A stretch of DNA of 64,000 bases from Ypsolopha sequella (taxonomy: Eukaryota; Arthropoda; Insecta; Lepidoptera; Ypsolophidae). Within the stretch, counting starts at the first letter, position 1. Each line of letters starts with the position of its first letter. The translations under genes and the position numbers were made by a program. The notes beneath the pieces are model-generated. The model was not told where the DNA came from. It ran no database searches and saw only the letters and a list, made by a program, of their open reading frames with translations. The stretch is taken from positions 4,109,501-4,173,500 of the forward strand of contig OW203985.1 of the NCBI GenBank assembly GCA_934047225.1. Reading direction: 5' to 3'. This document shows positions 56,061 to 64,000 of this stretch, in pieces.

Positions 56061-56579
56061 GCAAAAAAAAACATGCCTGTTGTATGGGAGCCCCCTTAAA
56101 TATTTATTTTATTCTGTTTTTAAGTATTTGAATTTTTTCTAAATATAACAGTTTCATTTTAGTTTTAATTAATTTTTTTTTTTGTGTTTATGATGAGTTT
56201 GATTCATACAGGTAAATTCAGATGTAGTAAATGCATATTAAAGTTTTATTTAGTGTTCGATCAATCAGTAACGGAAATGTTTTATTGCCTCCTGATTGTT
56301 CAAGTCCAACCCCGGAATCGGAAGTTAGAATATAACCCATTTTTATTCTCCTAATCGCTCAAAAGAAAGGTCGCACTACAGAGTCTAGGTTGCGGCTTGG
56401 ATTTATTTATATCTATATCCATAAATAATAATAATACTAAGAAAAAAGTAGTCAAAAAGTCGAGTTGATTGAATTTTTTTTTGACATACTTAATGTGTTT
56501 TTAGTATTTTACTGAGGTCCAACACTACAATTTTTAAGAATTTTTGTCTGCCTGTCTGTATGTATGTGAAAAATCAAGA
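56061..56579. other. Non-coding DNA
   Basis: No gene; probably the diverged interior of the preceding repeat. Confidence 0.4.
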
Positions 56580-56735
56580 CAGACAGTTATCGCTTGTGAT
56601 TGGTTCTCTAGCGGTGATATAATAAATTTGGCCAATCACAGCGCAGAACTACGGTGTAATGTACATTATAACATCGGTCAAACACTTTAGGTACTTATAA
56701 AACCGCTTTTGATGTTGTATTTATTGCAGGATAGG
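56580..56735 (-). repeat. Three-copy interspersed repeat, copy 3 (inverted)
   Basis: cttgtgattggttctctagc, ggccaatcacagcgcag, ataacatcggtcaaac, aggtacttataaaaccg: the reverse of 17505-17650, and the best-preserved copy. Confidence 0.7.
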
Positions 56736-57357
56736 AGTAGATAAAATAAATTATTTGATTTGATAACGAGATTTAAGGGTGGCTTATCCCAATTTTGTCT
56801 GTTTTCAAACTCATTTTAAAGCATCAAATGGTTATTTTTAAAATCTGAAAAAAATATATGTTTCAGATACATCTTTTGTGCAGTGTTTTTTGTGGTTCAA
56901 TTTGCGAGACGTTACACTTTGCTCGATCGAAAAAAAATCCGAACCTTGGTCGATTTTTAAGATTTTTTTCGTTTTATGTAACGTGTACTTACCCAAATTG
57001 CATGAAAATTGCAGATAATTAAAGTAAAACTATTGTCCTAATAACTTTTGTGGTTACTTTTTTTTTAATGAAAATCGTTTATTTTCCCTTAATTTAAAAA
57101 GAAAAATTGATTCGCGACTACGCTGCGAGCGGCCGCCAGTTGCCCGCCAGCGGCTGTCGAGGCAAGACCTATGTCAGTTTTCGGAGCCCTGGTTCCCCCT
57201 CACTCGCCTCGAAGCTCTGATAGAGTGTACTATCATTATTTAAATAATCGTGTAAATATACATCAAACTATCAGTTGTGTATACATGTAAATAAAAATCA
57301 TTTAGTTGTATCTTGCTTGGATGTTTAAAAATAAAAATGGAAACTAGAAATAAGAAG
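56736..57357. other. Non-coding DNA with a GC-rich patch
   Basis: 57110-57225 is GC-rich (gctgcgagcggccgccag, cccgccagcggctgtcg) with no recognisable frame. Confidence 0.45.
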
Positions 57358-57842
57358 AAAAAAACCGGCCAAGTGCGAGTCAGACTCGCGTACCTAGGGT
57401 TCCGTATTATGGATGATAAATTTAATTTACTATTTTTTTTCGTGAATTTCTCAACTGCTTTATTTTTCCTGTAATCTTTACGTAAACACTATTACCATGA
57501 TTTTTTTCATAATGCTCGGTCTACCAGTTTTGGAGATAAAGACATACATTTTTTTTTATATCAATGTATTTTTACAATCAGCTTTTTGATATCTATAATT
57601 TGATACCCATATTGTATTTTTAGGATAACATTTTTTAGTTTTGTTTTGGAAATATTTTGAATAATTTCAATCTTTTTTTACATCGTGATATGTGGGCAAA
57701 TAAATGCTATTTTTGTGCCAAATTTCATGTCTTTATCTTTAAAGGTGCTAAAGTTTTGAGGCTGTGACATACGGACGGCCGGACAACGGAGTCTCACCAT
57801 AAAGGTTCCTTTTGTACCTTTTAGGTACTACGGAACCATACA
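57358..57842 (+). repeat. gtgcgagtc interspersed repeat, near full length
   Basis: Starts aaaccggccaagtgcgagtc then agactcgcgtacctagggtt, and ends ttaggtactacggaacc. The ggttccgta near the start and tacggaacc near the end form inverted sub-termini. The interior includes gacggccggacaacggag. It is the fullest copy in the window. Confidence 0.8.
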
Positions 57843-58054
57843 AATCATCAAATTTGAGAGTGCTGAAGATAAGGAAACAATTCTTTGAAACTGTAACGAG
57901 ATGTTTTATTGATCGTACAGAACAACCAACATTTGAAATTACGCAAAAAATGTAAACAACTCTTGAGTCCGAGTATAACTGTACAACAGTAAAATGTAAC
58001 AGTACTTACTCTTGCAGTCAGACAGAATCTATAGATATATAATGTACATATTAT

Positions 58055-58086
58055 GTAAATATATAATATATATATATATATATATA
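58055..58086. repeat. (TA)n microsatellite
   Basis: A TA run just upstream of the YqaJ-like fragment. Confidence 0.9.
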
Positions 58087-58164
58087 AAAAATTATGCGAT
58101 TGTATCTACGTATTATTATTTTTTAGTAAGCGTAAGTATGAATCGTATGTAACTAAGTGATTAA

Positions 58165-58431
58165 ATGAATTTTTTTAACTTCAGCTTATCAAATCTTCGT
58201 ACTGAGCAGGGCACCTTCGCATCGAGACAATGTATAGAGGCAACAAGTACGACAAAACTCGATAAAAACAGTAATTGGTATTACCAGGTACAAGGACAGC
58301 TTTACGTGACAGAACGGCGATTACGTCTCTTTGGCATTTGGGTAGGAGATAATGAACTTGTACATATTGAACGCACTACAAGAGATGATGATTTTTGGAT
58401 GACGAAGATGGAGAGGAAGCTAATACTTTAA
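58165..58431 (+). pseudogene. YqaJ/lambda-exonuclease-like fragment
   Basis: The frame encodes NLRTEQGTFASRQCIEA, KLDKNSNWYYQVQGQLYVTE, RRLRLFGIWVG, RTTRDDDFWMTKMERKL and a stop. The run NSNWYYQVQGQLxVTxRxxxxFGxWxG, then RDDxFWxxKM, is the C-terminal half of the YqaJ viral-recombinase family, metal-dependent 5'-3' exonucleases of the PD-(D/E)XK fold. The catalytic D and ExK residues, normally upstream, are absent; the Q of the QxQxxL motif is present. A splice-acceptor-like ttttttaacttcag ends at 58184, so this could be an exon. The family continues with FYxxCLLPE where this one stops, and aataaa overlaps the stop. It is most likely a truncated relic. In insects YqaJ genes are often multicopy and transposon- or virus-associated. 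Confidence 0.6.
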
Positions 58432-58829
58432 TAAATAATTAATTTGACAAAGAATTACAAATAAAATAATTACAGTCTATTCCATTTACGAGGTTACATT
58501 TGACACTTCTGAGAACATAACTCTGCACGTTTCACATAAATTGAAAAAATAAATAGTCTTTGTTTATGACAGTAAATCACCGTTTGAAAAAACCACAATC
58601 AATTCAAAACATTACACAATAAATTCACAAACATAATCAACGTATTTTTTTTAAGATATCGTGCTCAAAATAAGTATAACTTTAAAATAAAATAATATTT
58701 TACTGCAAATACGCGTTTACCTTCTATGGTTTATTTTTTACTTTTAAACATAGTGACGTAGCTCAAAAAATCTCATAAAATCGGTTAGTTAATCTGACTT
58801 TGCATGATAATAAAAATAATATTTAATAA
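58432..58829. other. AT-rich non-coding DNA
   Basis: No gene or repeat recognised between the YqaJ fragment and the next possible coding scrap. Confidence 0.5.
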
Positions 58830-58958
58830 GAAAACGTGGATCCTTCACCTATCTCAGAGCAACAATCAAGCTATGACACCTCGCAACCGGGTCCTAGCAC
58901 TAGCACACATACAACTGAACAAATCGTGCGACTAAAAATACCGAGTGGGCGAATTTAA
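58830..58958 (+). pseudogene. Possible coding scrap, S/T/P-rich
   Basis: From two stops at 58824-58829 the plus strand is open: ENVDPSPISEQQSSYDTSQ, PGPSTSTHTTEQI, then sequence of the following repeat. Composition is much richer in codable G/C than the flanks, and the PGPSTS stretch looks like a disordered linker of a transposase or zinc-finger protein. There is no start codon and no identified family. The inverted repeat at 58928 onward cuts it off. Confidence 0.25.
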
Positions 58959-59310
58959 AGTATGAGATCGAAAATACTTCACCAAAAATCAAAAAACAGG
59001 TGCGACGAAGAGCGAAGCGAGAAGGAGCGAGTTAGGTTTACATGTAATATAAAATAAGGAGCCGAGCGAAGCGGAAAAAAATGTTTTTTTTTTTGGGGTT
59101 TGACAAAATCGCTTAGTACATTTTATATTAATAAAAAACTGACTTTTTTACTACTTTTCCACGAATCCGTCCCACTCGCACTGAGGGTTTTTTCGCATAT
59201 GGAGTAACAGGGACGCTAAAACTTTTACGTAGCGCCTTAAAATGAAATTGACACTAAAATAGAAAATTGTTCGCCTGAGAATTATCAACTCAACTCAAAT
59301 TTGTAATTTC
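58928..59310 (-). repeat. Repeat of the 41215 type, interrupted
   Basis: gtgcgactaaaaataccg, cgaagagcgaagcgag, ggagccgagcgaagcgg is the inverted right part of the 41215 repeat. After the nested element it resumes with gttcgcctgagaattatc, aactcaactcaaatttg and aagtcgccg. Confidence 0.75.
59098..59240 (-). mobile_element. TTAAGGCG element, family 1b, copy I (truncated, nested)
   Basis: It ends at TTAA 59237-59240 (acttttacgtagcgccttaa) and carries cgaatccgtcccactcgcac. The distal two-thirds are missing. The bases right of the TTAA match those left of TTAA 41298-41301 in the uninterrupted repeat copy, so the insertion point is identified. Confidence 0.85.
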
Positions 59311-59389
59311 AAGTCGCCGTTTACTACATTTTTATTCGCTCACAATCTTTCGCCCACTTAGTATTACGCTATATTCAGTATTTTTAACC

Positions 59390-59560
59390 GACTTCAAAAA
59401 GGAGGCGGTTCTCAATTCGACTGTATGTTTTTTTTTTTTTTTGGCGTTGTTACTCTATAACTCCGTCATTTCTGAACCGATTTGAACAATTCTTTTTTTG
59501 TTTGAAAGAGTGTACTTTCAGGTAGGTCTTATTTTAAGTTTGGTCATGATCTGATGAAGG
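59390..59560 (+). repeat. accgacttcaaaaaggaggc repeat start
   Basis: ccgacttcaaaaaggaggc, ggttctcaattcgactgta, then an A/T run and cgtcatttctgaaccgattt. This opening is very common in Lepidoptera. It leads into the minisatellite. Confidence 0.7.
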
Positions 59561-59569
59561 TCTTCAGAG

Positions 59570-60030
59570 ATAGGCAGTAGAACTCCTCAGAAAATGACAG
59601 CATACCTCTCGAAATTGAGGTAATCGCTTTGTACCTGGGTGCTGATTACAAGGTATTACTTGAAAATCATCATTCTTCCACCTGACCTTCGATCCTGGCT
59701 TCATCACCATATTCACCATAGAACTCCTCAACGGATCAGAGCACATAACTCGAGATTGCGGCAATCACTGCGTTAGGGTGCTAATTCAAGGGTATTACTT
59801 GGAGATTACCAGAATACCCACCTGACCTTCGATCCTGGCTTTATCACCATAGAACTCCTCAACGGATGACAGCACATAACTTTGGATTGCGGCAATCAGT
59901 TTGTGTTATGGTGCTCATTGCAGGACATTGCTTGAAAATTGCCAGTGTACCCACCTGACCTTCGATCTTGGCTTCATCGCCGTAGAACTCTTTAACGAAT
60001 GACAGCACATAACTCGAGATTGATAGCAGG
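59570..60030. repeat. Minisatellite, about 3.5 units of 133-140 bp
   Basis: Each unit contains cctgaccttcgatcctgg, ctcctcaacggatgacag, cacataactcgagattgcgg and a gtgctnattnaagg block. Unit starts are at 59678, 59818 and 59951, with a partial unit before 59678. The first complete unit has an extra 7 bp (attcacc). Confidence 0.85.
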
Positions 60031-60144
60031 AAGCTACTCAAACATAGCTACTTATACTCACTTGAACTTCGTTTCATATTAAAACCACGTTTGCAAGAAC
60101 TACCCATATTTCACAATTTAACCCAGCAACACTAAAAAATGTGA

Positions 60145-60484
60145 AATAAAATAAACTTTTAACAAAAAAATAGCAACCGACTTCAATAGTAACAGCAGTC
60201 ATTCACTAAAAAGTTAATAATAATTCTATAAAGACCGATGGTTCCGAAGCAACACTTTTGCCGACTTCTTTCTTCCTGAAACATTATGTTATCTAGAAGT
60301 CGGCGTATTTCCTACGATATAGCAACATAAAAACCAATATAAGAACGCCGACTTCTAGATAACATAACGTTTCAGGAAGAAAGAAGTCGGCAAAAGTGTT
60401 GCTTCGGTACCATCGGTCTTTAAGTTAGTTAGTTAAGGACTATTGAAGTCGGTTGCTATTTTTTTGTTAAAAGTTTATTTTATT
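60145..60484. mobile_element. 340-bp near-perfect palindrome
   Basis: The left arm runs aataaaataaacttttaac, agcaaccgacttcaatag, gaccgatggttccgaagc, aacacttttgccgacttc; the right arm is its reverse complement, centred near 60315. The arms are about 150 bp. The outer ends carry accgacttcaa, as in the neighbouring repeat. The high arm identity suggests youth. Confidence 0.9.
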
Positions 60485-61727
60485 GACACCATATATTTGA
60501 ATTTATATTCGCTCATTTAAATACTACGCCTATAATTTTAGTTTTAGTGCCGTCGAAACCTAAATTATTCCAAAGTAATTTAGCTTCTATTTTTAATACT
60601 TATGAACTATTTTGTAACAAACAAAATTTAGTTTTGACAGCTCCTAGATTACAATGAAAGCCTTCAGAGTCAGCTTTGTTAGCTCATATGGTTACCAAGT
60701 GTATTAAATATTTTTAGCTGTACTTCCAAATGTTTTACAAGAGCGTGCTTAGATATTGCGCATATGATCCAATGTAATAAACTCCCCTATTTGTACTAAC
60801 TCGGTTTTTTAGTAGGAATAGTTTATGTTGGTTCATTTATCGGAATCAATTCTTATTAGTACGAAGTACAGTTACTGGCCCCGAACCTTTTTTAATGTAC
60901 GGCGGTCGGTGGTGAGTCACGTGAGGTCATGATTATAGCCGCTCAGTTGCATCGTAAATAAATACGTCGCGATGAATTGGCGGGGGCTGAGGTAGCGATA
61001 AATACCTACAGGTCCCGGATAACCTGCCCTTAAGAGGTCTCAGCCGAAAACTCTTTTTAAATGAGTTTCTAGTTTAGTTAAACAATCTTTTTAGCACTGA
61101 TCCTAGCAACAGAGTGACAAAGTAAGAAAGTAGCGGTTGTGCTAGCCGGCTAAGTTTGATGGGCGTAGCGTGTTCGCGGTAACAGCTGACTATAATGTAC
61201 TCAAGCTGCCCGGCTTCCTATACAGAAAGTAAAGTTATTACAACTAGAAATATTTAATTATTATTTCAGTACTAGGCCACTGACTGGAAGCCATGGGCTC
61301 AAAGCTGTATTGACTGACTGAAATGTACTCAAGGTATAACAGAAATATATATTTCTGTGCAAGGTATTCAAATACGGTACAGGAAAAGAATAATTTAAAT
61401 TATAGTTATTTTTAAATAACAGTACGTTTTTTTTATTTTTATTCAATTAAATTATTCTAATTATTTCGAGGCCAGGCAAGAAATTTTTCAAGCTCCCATA
61501 GTAAGTGATAGAATTCGATTATATCTACTGACTGAACCAGTGATGACATAAGAAGTGTTGCAAATTTAAACATTATCCATAGAAATAATTTTCCATAGAA
61601 ACCATTTCCATTATACTAAATAGCCACTTCTTTTACAGTCTAGACCACATCAAGTTATACACATTGGACTTTGTACCTATCATATATCCTTCAATATAGG
61701 GGCTTATTATAGTAAGATGTGTCACCA
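60485..61727. other. Non-coding DNA
   Basis: No gene. 60895-61020 is less AT-rich and holds the word gtgagtcacgtgaggtcatg but no recognisable frame. Confidence 0.5.
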
Positions 61728-62605
61728 TTGGAACTAACGCTGCTGCGTATATGGAAACCCTTCCAGTATTCAGAACCCCAGTAATTCTGAGCTGCGGGAG
61801 GACTTACTAGCATTAATTCACAGAAAGTTACCTTTAACCATTCCGGTATTCAGAGTTGCGAACGATCTGGATTCGGGTATTGTTTCCGGTATAGTAATCA
61901 AGACTTGATAATTAAAAAGCTTCCTCTACTCAGATCCCTAGAAAGCATAAAAGTACTTGATCTGATACGCGGGAGGGATTTCTGCGCTATGCTCCCCGAT
62001 CTCAGATCGCAAACGGCACGTGCAAAGAGAGAGAGAGAGAGAAAGGGAGAGAGAGAAACGGAGAGAGAGCAATATCTTGCGCATCTCTATGTTGTTTGTT
62101 TTGATTTAAATTAGTTCCGTTACCGCATTGTCACGAAAACAATTTTAAAACCGCATCTCTACCGGGAAAGCTTCTAAAAAGATGCATTAATTATTTAAAA
62201 ACAAGCAAGAATGTGCCTAACGCTTGACAATTTTGTTGTTAATAACTTGTTGATTCGCCTAATGTTAAAAGTTTTATTATTATACTGTCATAAGTTTTTA
62301 TTAAATTATCTTTATTATGCAATTCAAATTATTATTGTTTCTTTAATCTTCGCTCGTTTACATAAAAGTCCTTACCGAGCGTATTCTGTTAAACTTATAT
62401 AAGCCAAATTTTAGACTGAGTAGCGGTAGGAAATCATATCCATAACGCTAGTACTGCGTTTGTAATGCGTCGCGCATTACAGAACTAAAAGCAGGGTAGA
62501 CTAATCTGAATAACGGTGGGAATTTATATCCATTACGCTAGTATGCTCAGATGTACTGGGGTTCTGAATACCGGAAGGGTTTCCATAAACGCAACGCTGC
62601 TATCC
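61728..62605. mobile_element. 878-bp element with about 55-bp inverted ends
   Basis: aacgctgctgcgtatatgg, aaacccttccagtattcag, aaccccagtaattctgagc is mirrored by gctcagatgtactgggg, ttctgaataccggaag, ggtttccataaacgc and aacgctgct-type sequence. Near the right end a sub-unit (gtaggaaatcatatcc, ataacgctagta) is repeated at 62423 and 62505. The interior has a GA-rich tract and no recognisable protein. Confidence 0.65.
62025..62075. repeat. (GA)n-rich tract
   Basis: Imperfect gagaga runs interrupted by gaaagg and gaaacgg. Confidence 0.9.
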
Positions 62606-62790
62606 TATCACTTGTTTCACAGCCGCGCCCTCCTGTCACTGTACAGTGTTACAAGGATCTGATTGCGCGTGGATGACAGTGACAGGGGGTCGCAGCTGTG
62701 AAACAAGGATTATTAAAGCGGTGTTAGTTATAATTTTAGACACAACCAATCCACGCGCCATAAGATCGTTGTAGCACTGTATGTACGATA
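62590..62790. repeat. Hairpin repeat, partner of 16688-16830
   Basis: cttgtttcacagccgcgcc, ctcctgtcactg folds back on gacagtgacagggggtcg, cagctgtgaaacaagg. The right side continues into cacaaccaatccacgcgcc, ataag, which is the inverted start of 16688. It begins at the edge of the previous element. Confidence 0.75.
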
Positions 62791-63050
62791 TACTTCTTAC
62801 ACTTTATATACCGCAGACAAAGCTACTGCAGCTCCTCTATACACCAGCGTCCAGGCAGTGAGGCAAGATTTGTGATGTTTCTTTAAAGTTTGTGGGAGTC
62901 GATAACAAGTTGCAGCTATATACCATCCTTATCCTTTCATAATATGAAACACAAAGTTGCCTACACACAGTTTCAAAAATTTCGCTCGTCGCGTCGTTTA
63001 CTATTTGCAAGGTCATTGTCTTATATAATTATGTGTGTTATTTAAATGGT
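62791..63050. other. Non-coding DNA
   Basis: Nothing recognised. Confidence 0.5.
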
Positions 63051-63660
63051 TAGCATAGTATTGCTATTTTTGTGAGCAGAAAAATATAATCTGTGAGCAG
63101 AAATAGCTAATTGATCAGCAACTCATGGCCAGCAAACATTTCAAAATCAATCAGCAATTTATGTCATTCTGGATGGCTGTAATTATTTTTGTACCATATT
63201 AATTATATAAGTTGCAATGAGCTGCTCCTGTTTAATAAAATTTTGGTAAGCACTCAGAGGGTAAGCAAAAAAATTCATTTTTCATTTTTCAATTGCTTCG
63301 GAGTTGTGGAAAGTGCAGCCCCTTCGCCCTTGCGTAACAAAGTACAGTCTCCCATGCTCACCTTCGCAACTTCGGCTTGTTGGTCGCCTTCGGGGACCAG
63401 CCTCAGCCACTACGGCTCGCACGGGTGCTTATGCTTTGTTACTGCAGGCGAGGGCTGCCCTTCCTCCACGACTGTGCGCTTTTTATATACACTGTAGGGG
63501 TAGTACCAACAAGACTGTATAGAGTCGGGGTGCTCCAAAATCATTTGCGGAACAAAGGTTGCTGCCTGATTTTTTTATTGCAAACAATATCTTTGTGTGC
63601 TGACCAAATTATTTTAATGCTGTTTTTTTGTGGCGCACCAAATTTTATAATTGCTTAATT
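63051..63660. repeat. Composite repeat with a GC-rich inverted core
   Basis: Repeated gtgagcagaaa words (63073, 63092) open the region. At 63315-63462 gcagccccttcgcccttgcg, taacaaag is partly mirrored by ctttgttactgcaggcg, agggctgc around a gccttcggggaccagcc centre. Three overlapping plus-strand frames cross this core without a recognisable domain. Confidence 0.45.
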
Positions 63661-64000
63661 ATTTATTTCCTTCTTATAATTATATGATATACTTGCATAT
63701 GTCGCGATAAGATCTGGAAGTTTAAAAAAAGTCTAGGTTTTTATTTAGTCAGTATAATATAAACAACGTAACCTAAAAAAATCCTATCGTTTTATTGGAA
63801 TATTCAATTTTAAAAATATAGAAGTTTGAAAGAAATGTTTACGAAGGTATTTTAAAACATAAATCCTTCAACCAGTTTAACGACTCCACACAAATGAGGT
63901 TCTTGTTTTCAGTTTGTCAATAAATCTCGTTGAGTACGCAAATCAAAATAAATTAAATACCAAGTACAAGGGTTCAATACCCGCATGATTACAGAACCCT
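63661..64000. other. AT-rich non-coding DNA
   Basis: Nothing recognised. The final bases (caagggttcaatacccgc) are too short to assign. Confidence 0.5.

Noticed and set aside
59555..59575. Another ctgatgaagg word that could be a hammerhead box
   Set aside because: No GAAA block or pairing stems follow; it is part of the minisatellite region.
63189..63658. Three overlapping plus-strand open frames over a GC-rich core
   Set aside because: All three cross an inverted repeat; none has a domain or consistent start.

Overview
The window looks like a gene-poor, repeat-dense piece of an insect nuclear genome, most likely a moth or butterfly. The sequence is AT-rich. No plausible intact multi-kilobase reading frame or bacterial-type operon is present, and most long open frames lie inside repeats. 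The lepidopteran assignment rests on interspersed repeats I recognise from that order: the gtgcgagtc/gactcgcgcac repeat that runs into a ggttccgta motif (about ten copies), a LINE 3' end containing ctgtctcccagagggg (four copies), the accgacttcaaaaaggaggc repeat, gcccgcgactt/aagccgcgggc-type ends, and LINE tails beside ggcctatgtcca. This is recognition from memory, not a database search.

Layout. 1-4.3 kb: a CpG-rich patch (1.34-1.57 kb), a Helitron-like 3' end, two foldback elements and a LINE-like tail. 6.4-10 kb: paired LINE-tail copies, a deleted piggyBac-like element that keeps the transposase C-terminal cysteine-rich end, and two adjacent TTAA-bounded non-autonomous elements. 11-16 kb: a terminal-inverted-repeat (TIR) element, LINE fragments, Penelope-like sequence and a GC-rich, frameshifted RT-linked pseudogene. 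16-25 kb: lepidopteran interspersed repeats, a hammerhead-like motif, more TTAA elements and a 624-bp element with long inverted termini. 25-33.4 kb: foldbacks, a tandem duplication, a 1.5-kb inverted pair, a hAT-like element and a TTAA foldback. 33.4-46.5 kb: mostly unremarkable DNA with foldbacks, LINE ends and further hammerhead-like motifs. 46.5-55 kb: three 424-428-bp TTAA elements, a CR1-type LINE 3' end with its diagnostic 8-bp tail, and minisatellites. 55-64 kb: interspersed repeats, a YqaJ/lambda-exonuclease-like protein fragment, a nested insertion, a 133-140-bp minisatellite and a 340-bp near-perfect palindrome.

The only host-like or virus-like protein homology outside retroelements and piggyBac is the YqaJ fragment at 58.2 kb, which lacks its catalytic half. 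No complete host gene, rRNA, convincing tRNA or CRISPR array was found.

The strongest structural signals are three. (1) A family of TTAA-bounded elements with TTAAGGCG ends and a nearly constant 424-bp length, including an empty/filled-site comparison visible within the window. (2) Two minus-strand hammerhead-ribozyme-like motifs whose flanking stems differ in sequence but both pair, plus three weaker relatives. (3) An unusual density of long foldbacks. I did not find a clearly new multi-gene system.
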